From contig CBDCPZ010000025.1 of assembly GCA_965220465.1 (NCBI GenBank), positions 1,116,001-1,180,000 on the forward strand: a stretch of 64,000 bases of DNA. The letters run 5' to 3'. The notes beneath the pieces were generated by a model, which worked only from the letters and a program-made list of their open reading frames with translations, did not search any database and was not told the DNA's origin. A program made the position numbers and the translations under genes. Within the stretch, counting starts at the first letter, position 1. Each line of letters begins with the position of its first letter. This document shows positions 15,172 through 24,059 of the stretch, piece after piece. This stretch comes from JAHDHW01 sp965220465 (lineage in GTDB: Bacteria > Bacteroidota > Bacteroidia > Chitinophagales > Saprospiraceae).

Positions 15172-17817
15172 TTACATCTTCACAAATTTTTGAGTAATAA
15201 CATTACCATCAACGTGAATCAAAACATAGTAAACACCAGATTGTAAGTTGGAAATATCAATTTCTTCACTATAATCTTTTGTCTCAATGGTTTTAATTAA
15301 TTGACCGTACAAAGAAACTACTTTTATAAACTCAATTTCCTGATCTGAGTTGATATTTACCATATCATTCGCAGGATTTGGATATAATTTTACGCCTAAT
15401 CCTGTGTCACTATTGTTCAACTCAAATTCGGCCGGAGTAGGAATCGGTCCTAATTCTTCGATAGTAGCAATAGTACCTCCTTCATTCAATCCTCCAGTTA
15501 TTCCGGTAATTGTAACTTCATCGATATAAATATGGTCATTATTACGACTTGCATCGCACTGGAAGCGGAATTTTGCATTTGTCGGGAAGTTATGAGAACT
15601 ACTATTTAATGTTACCGTAGCCACATAAAAAGTATTATTATTAAAACTAGTACCTCGTGCATAGGCAGCAACAGTACTCCAGGATGACCCATTATAATAC
15701 CTCACCCAGAAATCTTCCCCGTTTTCCATGCTATAAGCATAAAAATAAAAGTTAATTTCTATCGAACTATACGAACTTACATCATAAGAAGCTGTCGTAG
15801 TCATCGCAGAAGATGTTCCCGAATTATCACGAATACGGATTGAATAGGAGCCTTCCCATGATCTTGAGCCGGAATAACGATAACAGTCACTTCCTCCATC
15901 AGACCAACCATCCCAGCCGCTTTCAAAGTAGGAACCGAGGAGTTCATTTCCTCCTGAAGGACATGCATCACAAAGCGCACCACCACAGTCTACTCCTGTT
16001 TCATCTCCATTCATAATATTATCCTCACAAGTTTCGCAGCTGTCATCATCCTCGGTAGCCTCAGGGTCATAATTATGTGCGGAAGGATCGGTACAACCTA
16101 AAATTGGTCCCCCACTATTTAAACAGAAGTTTGTTGTTTCAGAAGATCCAAAATTACCACCTGAAGCCAGTGTATTATTATTTTGATCAGTGACAATATA
16201 AGACCCATTTCCATAACCGCAACATATACCATCGCCATAACTATCGTAGATCGTAAAATCGTAGCATCCATCAGCTAGGCATTCATCTATAACGACTGTA
16301 GAACCGTCTGGCAGATAACCGTAAGTACCACCGGAAGCCACAACAGCATTATTGTCATCACGGACATCCCAACTGGTCTCTTCAGGATAATTATCAAGAG
16401 TAATAGAAATAGTTATTTCGTTGGCCGTACAAGGCTCCGGACATGCTGGGCAAGGACCTCCACAATCAATTCCGGTTTCACCCTGGTTTTGAATATTGTC
16501 ATTACAGGTTGGTCCGCCACCACAAGTAGACAAACACGAAGCATTATTTATGGTATTTAACAAGACTGCTGTAGGCTGAGATCCAAATCCAAGATTAAAA
16601 TTAATACCGACAGATTGGAGATGGCAATAACTCATAAGCGTACCTCCTCCAGAAGGATTTCCGGGTAAGGAACAGTTACCTTCGGTAGCTCCGGCACAAC
16701 CATCAATGGCCGTGTTATTACCATTCCACACACAGGCATGAGTATGGCGTGAGCCAATCAGGTGCCCCATTTCATGTGTACAAACCATTACGGACCAACT
16801 ATACGTTGGCACCACACTATAAGAAGCATCAATGCTGCTAAAACACTTGCTGTTATCAACGTTTGAAGCGCAAATTCCAGCAAAACCAGCAGCAATACCC
16901 CCACTTGCCTGGTACGATACAAGATGACTTAAATCACCATTAAAAGTACCCGTATTTGCCTGATAAGAACTCAACATAGCACTGGAAGAACCTCCCGAAT
17001 AAGGAGCAGGAGTGTCCCAAGCCAATATCTCAGAAATGGTCATAGCTATTCCATCATTGGCATAAAGCGTGATTACCTCGTTGAATAAACCGGTAATATA
17101 ATTGGTAGCCGGACCGGCTCCTCCTTTTTGTGTTACAATATCATCATCAATTTCTATATAAACTCGTATACAATCTCCTGCATCTCTACCATCATCTTCA
17201 GGCATGGTGAGTTCTTCAGCAGTATATCCCTTTCCGTCATCCTCGGTTGCACAATTCAAGTCAAAAGAAGTGGCCAAATCAAAGTCATTATAAATAATAT
17301 GCTTGTTACCGGCATTGCCTTTTAATTTTCCGATAATGTAATTTCCGCGGGAAGTATTGATCAATCCAACAATCTCATCTTCAAAAATACTGATGGAAAC
17401 CAAAGAAGCAGGATCATTACTAATCACGCCATGATAATATTTTCCGGGTGAATATGTAGTCGCATTTTTTCGATCGGAGCTTTTTCGAAAAATAAAGTCA
17501 TCAGTTAACACTTTATTTTCGACAAGCTGAACGGTTACTGCTGGTTGATTCGGTAAAGGAAAACTCAATTGGACAAACTCAGCATTAAGGTTACTTAAAT
17601 CATTGATCTCAGCATAATCCAGATCAAGAATGAGTCCTTCTGTAAGTTCTTCAGCTGGAACATTTGTCGACCTCAGGTCTGTTTCAACTGCTTTAACCAA
17701 ATTAAATTCTGTAGCTGTCGTTCTGGTTTTAGCAAACTGTATTTTTTCATAAACAGGGCCTTGTGCAAAAAGAAATGTAGGAACAAGAAGAAGTGTGAGT
17801 AATTTTAAAAATTTCAT
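15172..17817 (-). CDS. Secreted reprolysin-like zinc metalloprotease with T9SS sorting domain
   Basis: This 881-residue exoprotein starts with a signal peptide (MKFLKLLTLLLVPTFLFAQG) and a propeptide-like region. Its catalytic domain carries the extended zinc motif 'THEMGHLIGSRHTHAC' (HExxHxxGxxH, about residues 345-357), typical of M12B/metzincin-type proteases. Downstream are Cys-rich linkers of the form 'NDNIQNQGETGIDCGGPCP' and 'DNIMNGDETGVDCGG', and a 'GCTDPSAHNYDPEAT' segment often found in Bacteroidota surface proteins. A beta-sandwich (about residues 620-770) follows, then a final type A sorting domain ('VKLYPNPANDMVNI' ... 'SGVYYVLIHVDG') for export by T9SS. It probably degrades extracellular protein. 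Confidence 0.92.
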   Translation of the reverse strand: MKFLKLLTLLLVPTFLFAQGPVYEKIQFAKTRTTATEFNLVKAVETDLRSTNVPAEELTEGLILDLDYAEINDLSNLNAEFVQLSFPLPNQPAVTVQLVENKVLTDDFIFRKSSDRKNATTYSPGKYYHGVISNDPASLVSISIFEDEIVGLINTSRGNYIIGKLKGNAGNKHIIYNDFDLATSFDLNCATEDDGKGYTAEELTMPEDDGRDAGDCIRVYIEIDDDIVTQKGGAGPATNYITGLFNEVITLYANDGIAMTISEILAWDTPAPYSGGSSSAMLSSYQANTGTFNGDLSHLVSYQASGGIAAGFAGICASNVDNSKCFSSIDASYSVVPTYSWSVMVCTHEMGHLIGSRHTHACVWNGNNTAIDGCAGATEGNCSLPGNPSGGGTLMSYCHLQSVGINFNLGFGSQPTAVLLNTINNASCLSTCGGGPTCNDNIQNQGETGIDCGGPCPACPEPCTANEITISITLDNYPEETSWDVRDDNNAVVASGGTYGYLPDGSTVVIDECLADGCYDFTIYDSYGDGICCGYGNGSYIVTDQNNNTLASGGNFGSSETTNFCLNSGGPILGCTDPSAHNYDPEATEDDDSCETCEDNIMNGDETGVDCGGALCDACPSGGNELLGSYFESGWDGWSDGGSDCYRYSGSRSWEGSYSIRIRDNSGTSSAMTTTASYDVSSYSSIEINFYFYAYSMENGEDFWVRYYNGSSWSTVAAYARGTSFNNNTFYVATVTLNSSSHNFPTNAKFRFQCDASRNNDHIYIDEVTITGITGGLNEGGTIATIEELGPIPTPAEFELNNSDTGLGVKLYPNPANDMVNINSDQEIEFIKVVSLYGQLIKTIETKDYSEEIDISNLQSGVYYVLIHVDGNVITQKFVKM

Positions 17818-18065
17818 AGAAGTGATGGGTTTTATTAAAAAATATTTGTTCTCAATAATGCATTAGTTAACCACTTAACCAGTGATAGTTAATATGGAGA
17901 TATTAAAGTTTTAAAAATTAATGTATTGCGAGTTATTAAGGAGAGATAAATATGTTGCCCAATATACAAATTATTTAAAATAATATATCCTTAGGCCAAA
18001 AAAAATTATTTTTTTATTTACAGCTGTGTTTTTAAGCCCTTAAAAAGATGCAATAAAATGGATCA

Positions 18066-18860
18066 TTAATCTGTCAACTTCACATCTTCTTCGTAAGGAA
18101 TAACTTTCAAGATGTGCTCTGTCGCTATTATTCGTGCGTCAGTTTTTCGATTGGCATCAATGATCACCCATGGGCTTTGCTTTAAATTCGTTTTTTTAAA
18201 CATTTTCTCTTTGTAACTGGTATAATCATCCCAAAGCTCCTGCGCTCTTTCATCAACCGGGGTAATCTTCCATTTTTTCAAAGGGCTGTTTTTTATTTCT
18301 TTAAATCTTCTGGCCTGTTCTTCTTTCGAAATGGAAAAATAAAACTTTATCAGATAAATATCAGATTCGAGAATCATCCTTTCAAATTCATTGACCTGCC
18401 CCATAAATCTTTGATATTGCACTTCTGTGCAAAAGCCATTAACAGGTTCGACCACTGCCCGGTTATACCAACTTCTATCAAAAAAAACAATTTCTCCAGG
18501 TTTAGGTAATCGATTTACATAACGCTGAAAGTACCATTGCCCTTGCTCTTCAAGAGTAGGTTTGGGTAAAGCAACAATCTTGTAATATCTGGGATTGATA
18601 TGTGCTGTGATCCGTCTGATAGCTCCTCCTTTACCAGCAGCATCTCTCCCTTCAAATAAAACAACAATTTTTTTATCTTTTTTGATTACCCAATTTTGCA
18701 ATTTGATTAGCTCTGTTTGAAAGCGCCTTAACGTTAATTCATACCTGGTCAATCTAATTGCTTTTTCAAGGTCAATTTTTTTATCTGAAAGAAGGATTTT
18801 TAATCCAATTTTTGAATTCAGAATTTTTACATCTTCAGGTGTTAAATCTTTTCCCATCAT
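18066..18860 (-). CDS. ppk2: Polyphosphate kinase 2 family protein (copy A)
   Basis: The 264-residue protein has Walker A 'EGRDAAGKGGAIRR' (loop at residues 71-79), Walker B 'FFDRSWYNRAVVEPV' (Asp128) and lid region 'SKEEQARRFKEIKNSPLKKW', the signature blocks of PPK2. The family transfers phosphate between polyphosphate and nucleotides; single-domain enzymes of this size mostly use polyphosphate to make NTP from NDP or NDP from NMP. The class cannot be fixed by eye. It is the downstream one of two tandem, clearly related ppk2 genes 124 bases apart, followed upstream by a CHAD gene on the same strand. The copies share motifs but are diverged, so the duplication is old or they were acquired separately. 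Confidence 0.92.
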   Translation of the reverse strand: MMGKDLTPEDVKILNSKIGLKILLSDKKIDLEKAIRLTRYELTLRRFQTELIKLQNWVIKKDKKIVVLFEGRDAAGKGGAIRRITAHINPRYYKIVALPKPTLEEQGQWYFQRYVNRLPKPGEIVFFDRSWYNRAVVEPVNGFCTEVQYQRFMGQVNEFERMILESDIYLIKFYFSISKEEQARRFKEIKNSPLKKWKITPVDERAQELWDDYTSYKEKMFKKTNLKQSPWVIIDANRKTDARIIATEHILKVIPYEEDVKLTD

Positions 18861-18984
18861 TCTTTAAAAAATTTTAGTTGTTTCGTCTTGCTAAAAAATA
18901 AAATGCCCCTTTAGCGTATATTAAAATTTTAACCAAATAAAGGTTTCTAAAAATTGGATAATTGCATGTTGACATTGAAGTTGT

Positions 18985-19830
18985 TTAAACATCCAATTGA
19001 TCCACGTTTCTATAATACCTCAAAATTATATTTGGATCAGGCAACAAAGTAGTCTTTGACTTCATCCTACCATAATAGTCAAACCTGGAAAGGACATACC
19101 GCATACTTTCCAATCTGGCCTTCCGTTTGTCGTTCGTATTTACAATGATCCAGGGGCTGAAAGTCGAATGCGTGTTGGAAAACATTAACTCTTTATAATG
19201 AGTGTATTTACCCCACATTTCCTGTCCTTTCATATCTACCGGACTGAATTTCCAAACCTTTAAAGGATTTCGGAGCCTGGATTGAAACCGTCTTTTTTGC
19301 TCTTCTTTTGAAATTGAAAACCAAAATTTGATCAGCACTACCCTATCCTCATAAAGCATGTGTTCGAATTCAGGCACTTGCACCATAAATTCATTATACT
19401 GATGTTTATTACAAAATCCCATGACGGGCTCTACCACCGCACGGTTGTACCAACTGCGATCAAAAAAAACGATCTCTCCGGGGTTTGGAAGTTCTTTGAT
19501 GTACCTTCTAAAATACCACTGACCTCGTTCAACTTCTGTTGGTTTTGAGAGCGCAACTACCCTGCTGGACCTTGGGTTTAGGTGTTCAACAAAGCGTTTG
19601 ATCGATCCCCCTTTTCCTGCAGCATCCCGTCCTTCAAAAATAATGGCAACACGCATTTTTTTCTTGGCGACCCAATGTTGAAGGTTTACTAATTCGGCCT
19701 GGAGCAACACCAATTCTTCTTCGTACCTCAAATTTCGGAGATGTTGTTTTAGGTTAATTCCTTTTTCCTGAGCAATGTCTAACAGCTCTTGTCGTCTCTT
19801 TACATCTTTCAATTCTTGTTTTGTAAACAT
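18985..19830 (-). CDS. ppk2: Polyphosphate kinase 2 family protein (copy B)
   Basis: This 281-residue paralogue of the neighbouring gene has Walker A 'EGRDAAGKGGSIKR' (residues 67-75), 'WYFRRYIKELPNPGEIVFFD' leading to Walker B Asp124 in 'DRSWYNRAVVEPV', and lid 'SKEEQKRRFQSRLRNPLKVW'. It has an extra C-terminal tail of about 20 residues ('LLPDPNIILRYYRNVDQL') absent from copy A. Family knowledge says PPK2 enzymes regenerate nucleoside phosphates from polyphosphate. Two copies of differing sequence side by side suggest different nucleotide preference, for example NMP versus NDP (inference). Located between copy A and the CHAD gene, all on the minus strand. Confidence 0.92.
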   Translation of the reverse strand: MFTKQELKDVKRRQELLDIAQEKGINLKQHLRNLRYEEELVLLQAELVNLQHWVAKKKMRVAIIFEGRDAAGKGGSIKRFVEHLNPRSSRVVALSKPTEVERGQWYFRRYIKELPNPGEIVFFDRSWYNRAVVEPVMGFCNKHQYNEFMVQVPEFEHMLYEDRVVLIKFWFSISKEEQKRRFQSRLRNPLKVWKFSPVDMKGQEMWGKYTHYKELMFSNTHSTFSPWIIVNTNDKRKARLESMRYVLSRFDYYGRMKSKTTLLPDPNIILRYYRNVDQLDV

Positions 19831-19937
19831 AGTTTTTTGGGTGTCATTAATAAATAGTACGGTACATTTGAAAGTCTCTGAAAATTATAAATCCTGTCTA
19901 ACTATTTTTTCAAAAATCACAGTTGCCCGCTGATCAA

Positions 19938-20780
19938 TCATTGTTTTACTAAAACCAACAATTCCTCTTCTATTTCAGAAATAACCTCATCAAAGTCTAA
20001 CAATTGCGTTCTGATCTTGTCAATGTACTCATCATTTTTTCGCTTAAGAATTTCAACCGTTTCGTTAAATTCAGGCTCCTCCAATGCTAGAAAATGTTTA
20101 AACGTCAGATGAATGTCGTGCCATTCACCAAGGGTTTTCTGTAGTTGATCCAAATACTTTATAAGCCCTGTCCCTAATTGTTTATGTTCGAAGAGTTGAT
20201 TGATCAAAAAGAGATTGTAAAATAATTCTTTTAGTAGTTTTCTCAAATCATGGAAAGCAGCTTCACTTACTTTGCAGCTAACCGACATTTTTTTTAAACT
20301 AGAAAGCAGTTTTATGAAATATTCGTTAAGGCCATTGTTTAGGCTATTCTTTGAAATTTTTTGGATTAACTTTTTAATCAATTCGCTATTTTCATTAATC
20401 GCCTTCAAATCTTCAGCATAATTGTGTTGCAGAAATCGATCAACTTTTTTAGCCAACCGTTCGTCCAGGTTTTGAATAATCTCAGGAGCCACCTTGATTT
20501 TCAGGTCCTTGTTTGTTAAAATATTTTTCTCGATATGAACCTTTCGGATTGCGCCCGCTTTTTTAAATATCCTGGAAAACAATGCTACGGTTTCAACAGC
20601 CTGGAATTTTGGGGCAACACAATCCAATAAATGAAAAAAAGCAACTTGTTTTTTGATATTTACCCGAAAACCATGTACCGCTTTTTCATTAAAATCATTC
20701 AAAACCTCTAAAAAGAGTTCGTTAAATTTTAAATCCAGGTCATTATAATAATTGAGCATTGTTTTGGCTGACCTCATCAC
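19938..20780 (-). CDS. CHAD-domain protein, probable polyphosphate-binding
   Basis: The 280-residue, all-helical, strongly basic protein has the CHAD (conserved histidine alpha-helical domain) pattern: 'KAVHGFRVNIKKQVAFFHLL' near residue 35 and 'FHDLRKLLKELFYNLFLINQ' near residue 180, each a His plus regularly spaced Arg/Lys on a helix. Family studies show CHAD proteins bind polyphosphate and locate to polyphosphate granules. The position directly upstream of two ppk2 genes on the same strand supports this. No signal peptide or catalytic domain (such as CYTH) is fused. Confidence 0.85.
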   Translation of the reverse strand: MMRSAKTMLNYYNDLDLKFNELFLEVLNDFNEKAVHGFRVNIKKQVAFFHLLDCVAPKFQAVETVALFSRIFKKAGAIRKVHIEKNILTNKDLKIKVAPEIIQNLDERLAKKVDRFLQHNYAEDLKAINENSELIKKLIQKISKNSLNNGLNEYFIKLLSSLKKMSVSCKVSEAAFHDLRKLLKELFYNLFLINQLFEHKQLGTGLIKYLDQLQKTLGEWHDIHLTFKHFLALEEPEFNETVEILKRKNDEYIDKIRTQLLDFDEVISEIEEELLVLVKQ

Positions 20781-21036
20781 AAATCAGATATTTAAAGTTA
20801 AAATACTAAAATTTAGATACTTTTTGCTTGAAATGATTGGTTTTTGTTTTTACAACTCTATCGCACAATTTAAAAATAAAATTTACTAATCAATCTGCCA
20901 GAAATCAACCAACTAATTGATTTAAATCATTTGCGAGACGTAGTAATTCTTTTACCTTGTGAAAAGCAATCCTTAAAATTATGGAACACTGTTTTCATAA
21001 TATGAACATAAAGAATACTTTAAAGTAAAAGAAAAT

Positions 21037-22101
21037 ATGCCAAACGGAATTATACCAATTGCTTTTCCCAATTACAAAAAAATCAAAAATAAAACAGCCG
21101 TAATTGCGGCAGATGTTGGAGGTACAAAGACTCACCTTGCGTTATACAAAATGAAAGACAATGAATTGTCTCTTGTCCGTGAAGCTAAATATCCATCGCA
21201 GAAATATCCTTCGTTTGGTACGATTGTAAAAGATTTTCAAAAAGGAGATGATTCGATTGACCGATTGAGTATCGGCTTTGCGGGTCCTGTTCTGAAAAAT
21301 TCAGCAAAAGCAACTAATCTTTCCTGGATGATCGACATCCGGCATTTGAGTGATGAATTGGATATTGATCAAGTTTATATTCTAAATGACCTGGAAGCCA
21401 GTGGTTATGGCTTGGCTGCTTTGAGTAAAAATGATCTGATCACCATTCATGAAGGCAATCCGGAAAATGAAGGAAACGCTGCGATAATTGCTCCTGGTAC
21501 CGGGCTGGGAGAAGCAGGCTTATTTTGGGATGGAAAAAAGTTTCACCCTTTTGCTACTGAAGGCGGACATACTGACTTTGGAACACGAAAAGAAATCGAT
21601 GTCGCATTATTCAAGTTTTTAAGAAAAAAATATGGTCATGTGAGCTGGGAGCGAGTCGCTTCCGGCATGGGTATTTTAGAGATTTACAATTTCCTGTTAC
21701 AATATAGAAAAACGGCTGAATTGCCTTGGATGCAAGAAAAAATTGGCGAAGGAAGTGCTGCCGCAGCTGTTAGTTTTGGTGCCAGAAATGGTTGTCCGAT
21801 CAGCGAAGAAGCGTTTAGTCTTTTCTGGAGATATCTCGCTGAGGAATCTGCAAATCTGGCATTGACGTTAAAAGCTACCAGTGGTTTATTCATTGCAGGC
21901 GGGATTGCTCCGAAAAACCTGGATGTATTCAATCAACAAATATTTTTGGAATATTTTTATGAAGCCGGCCGTCTGCGACCAATGCTGCAGGAAGTACCCG
22001 TTTATATCATACTCAATGAAAAAACTCCTTTGTTAGGTGCCGCTTTGTATGGGTTTTATGGCCCTGTGAAGAAAAAGAAAAAGCTAAAATTAATTAGTTG
22101 A
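21037..22101 (+). CDS. glk: Glucokinase (Glk family)
   Basis: The 354-residue protein has the phosphate-binding loop 'AADVGGTKTHLALY' (about residues 24-37), 'LNDLEASGYG' with the catalytic Asp, 'IAPGTGLGEAGLFWDG', and 'EGGHTDFG' with the sugar-binding Glu/His, in the order found in bacterial Glk (not ROK) glucokinases. It phosphorylates glucose to glucose 6-phosphate, with ATP as the usual donor. A short N-terminal extension and a basic Lys-rich C-terminus (KKKKKLKLIS) are minor additions. It is divergent from the CHAD/ppk2 genes and convergent with the next gene 12 bases away. The ppk2 genes nearby raise the possibility that polyphosphate supplies the energy, but the family does not show polyphosphate use directly. 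Confidence 0.92.
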   Translation: MPNGIIPIAFPNYKKIKNKTAVIAADVGGTKTHLALYKMKDNELSLVREAKYPSQKYPSFGTIVKDFQKGDDSIDRLSIGFAGPVLKNSAKATNLSWMIDIRHLSDELDIDQVYILNDLEASGYGLAALSKNDLITIHEGNPENEGNAAIIAPGTGLGEAGLFWDGKKFHPFATEGGHTDFGTRKEIDVALFKFLRKKYGHVSWERVASGMGILEIYNFLLQYRKTAELPWMQEKIGEGSAAAAVSFGARNGCPISEEAFSLFWRYLAEESANLALTLKATSGLFIAGGIAPKNLDVFNQQIFLEYFYEAGRLRPMLQEVPVYIILNEKTPLLGAALYGFYGPVKKKKKLKLIS

Positions 22102-22113
22102 TCGCCTGGAAAT

Positions 22114-23160
22114 TCATGAAGTCGACTTGATTTCCGATCCTGCTTTTGTTTGCAGTTTTGAAAGATATTCCCTCATTAAAAGGAAATAATCTTCTGTAAG
22201 TTTTAAGCGATATTCCCGTTCTTTTTCATCTTTTGTCTGAATAGCTTTCAAGGCATTTACCTTGGTTCTTACGTTGGCGCGGTACAATTTATAATATTCA
22301 AAAATAAGCTGATCTTCATCTGTAAAAATACAAGGGTATTTGATTAAATAGTTTTTTAAGAAATGCATCTCCAACTCCCTTTGCTCATAAAAATCCAGAT
22401 CCATACAAAAGAAAGCGATTTCGCTGAGCACATCCACCTGACGGAAATGATCGTTAAATTCAATACAATCAAAGATTACCGGTTCATCGAGCAGAAAAAT
22501 ATTCCGAGAGTGCAAATCGCCGTGCCCGTCAATGGTGAAACCTATTTTTTGCCGCTCTTCAAATCTGTCTTTATGGTTGTTTAAAAACTTCTTGGCGAAG
22601 GCAACAGCCGCTTTAATTTTCTTTCCTACGTGTTTTCCAAGTTGTTCGGAAAGAAACTTTTTCACCACTAAAATATCTGCAAAATCAAGCCACATGCTAT
22701 GCACGCTGATTTCTTTTTCTATAGAATCGGTAAAAGCGTGAAAACCAGACAACTGATCAGCGAGCTGATCCATCTGCTTTTTGGTTACGATACCTTTTTT
22801 AAGCAACACATCCATCCGCTTGTTATTGTCAAGCCGTTTCATTTTTACGGCATAATCCACGATCTTCCCTTCTTTTCCTTCGATCCTCCATTGTCCTTCA
22901 TGAAGAAGTATCGGCACCACTCCGAGGTAGACATTTTCAGTAAGTCGATTATTCAAACGAACTTCTTTTTCACAATAGAATTTCCTTTTTTCTAAGGTTG
23001 AAAAAGACAGAAAGGAATACTGGATCGGTTTTTTGATTTTATATGCAAAATTTTTGGTGAGTAAAACCCAGGAAATATGCGTCTCGATCAACTCCGCCTT
23101 AACCGCCGCATCCGAAAAAGCACTGTTTTCTATAATTTGATCAATGGCTTTTTTATTCAT
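22114..23160 (-). CDS. Aminoglycoside-phosphotransferase-fold kinase (COG2187 type)
   Basis: The 348-residue protein has a kinase fold of the APH/choline kinase type: an N-lobe lysine region 'LLTKNFAYKIKKPIQYSFLS', the catalytic-loop segment 'FTIDGHGDLHSRNIFLLDE' (HGDLHxxN, about residues 212-222) and the metal-binding 'VIFDCIEFND' (IFDxIEF). In many proteobacteria this module is fused to a P-loop kinase; here the P-loop partner is a separate gene 47 bases upstream on the same strand. The substrate is not established for the family. Cytoplasmic; no signal peptide. Confidence 0.85.
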   Translation of the reverse strand: MNKKAIDQIIENSAFSDAAVKAELIETHISWVLLTKNFAYKIKKPIQYSFLSFSTLEKRKFYCEKEVRLNNRLTENVYLGVVPILLHEGQWRIEGKEGKIVDYAVKMKRLDNNKRMDVLLKKGIVTKKQMDQLADQLSGFHAFTDSIEKEISVHSMWLDFADILVVKKFLSEQLGKHVGKKIKAAVAFAKKFLNNHKDRFEERQKIGFTIDGHGDLHSRNIFLLDEPVIFDCIEFNDHFRQVDVLSEIAFFCMDLDFYEQRELEMHFLKNYLIKYPCIFTDEDQLIFEYYKLYRANVRTKVNALKAIQTKDEKEREYRLKLTEDYFLLMREYLSKLQTKAGSEIKSTS

Positions 23161-23207
23161 ATTTGCATTTTAAAACCGTTTTTAAGCAGGCGTAAAAATA
23201 TTGATGA

Positions 23208-23717
23208 TTATTCTGAAGAAAACTTACTCAACTCAATATATTCCTGTGCTTTTTCAATCATTTCTTCGAGGCTTAAAATATCAGACCGTAAAATTAAATG
23301 GTTTCTTCCAATTGGTTGATAAGTTGCTTTAATTTTTAAGTAAACTTCAAAATCAGCTTCGCTGTATTGGCGTTTTTTGCTGACCCTTTTTTTGATCGAA
23401 GCATCCTCCGCTTTAAGCTCAATCCATTTTATGGGAACGTGATATTTATTGGCCAGTTTTTCAAAAGAATCGCGTAAAACTACTTTGTATAATGTTGCAT
23501 CAATAATTAGTTTCTTTCCTTGTTTCAAAACCTCCGCTGCCTTGTCGTGCAATTCTTTATAAACAGCTGCTTTTGAAGCAGCATCATACTGCCCTCGTAG
23601 CCCTAAAGAAGTACGTATCATGTCGCTATTTAGATGAACCGCATCTATTTCTTTTGCCAGTTCAAGGGCTAGCGTAGTTTTTCCTGTTCCGGGTAATCCA
23701 ACGATTAATATTAACAT
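23208..23717 (-). CDS. Small P-loop kinase (COG0645 type)
   Basis: The 169-residue protein begins 'MLILIVGLPGTGKTTLALEL', a Walker A motif (GLPGTGKT, residues 7-14), followed by 'VHLNSDMIRTSLGL' with an acidic residue at the substrate site and 'KKLIIDATLYKVVLRDSF' as Walker B-like strand. It resembles the P-loop half of the fused phosphotransferase/P-loop kinases of proteobacteria. It sits directly upstream of the other half, so the two proteins probably act together. The substrate is unknown. Cytoplasmic. Confidence 0.85.
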   Translation of the reverse strand: MLILIVGLPGTGKTTLALELAKEIDAVHLNSDMIRTSLGLRGQYDAASKAAVYKELHDKAAEVLKQGKKLIIDATLYKVVLRDSFEKLANKYHVPIKWIELKAEDASIKKRVSKKRQYSEADFEVYLKIKATYQPIGRNHLILRSDILSLEEMIEKAQEYIELSKFSSE

Positions 23718-23741
23718 GATTTGTTTAAGTTTTAAAACAGT

Positions 23742-23954
23742 TTATTTATTATTCCTTCCTGCTTTTTCCTCTTCTCTTCGTTTTCGAGCCATGCTAGCTA
23801 TAAAAAACAATCCACCCACTGCAATGAAAACAGTTCCTATAGAACCAATATCATTTTTCAAAGTAGTACTAAAGGTCACCCCAAGTGCAATTAATATTAA
23901 ACTGACAAAAAAAATCCATTTATAATTAAGTTTTTCCATTTGTCCTTTATTCAT
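23742..23954 (-). CDS. Small two-helix membrane protein
   Basis: The 70-residue protein has two hydrophobic helices (about residues 13-30, 'WIFFVSLILIALGVTFS', and 37-52, 'IGSIGTVFIAVGGLFFIASM') separated by a short loop, and a basic tail 'ARKRREEEKAGRNNK'. No family recognised. It lies 24 bases upstream of the P-loop kinase on the same strand and may share its transcript. Hydrophobic pattern and charge arrangement support a real gene with the tail in the cytoplasm. Confidence 0.6.
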   Translation of the reverse strand: MNKGQMEKLNYKWIFFVSLILIALGVTFSTTLKNDIGSIGTVFIAVGGLFFIASMARKRREEEKAGRNNK

Positions 23955-24059
23955 CTGATCTGTTTAGACCGAAATCGTTTCATACACCTAAAGGTCTGTA
24001 GGTAGAACAACAATTGAGATGATTTAGCTTAGAAACACAACTGATTTTCATCAATGCGT

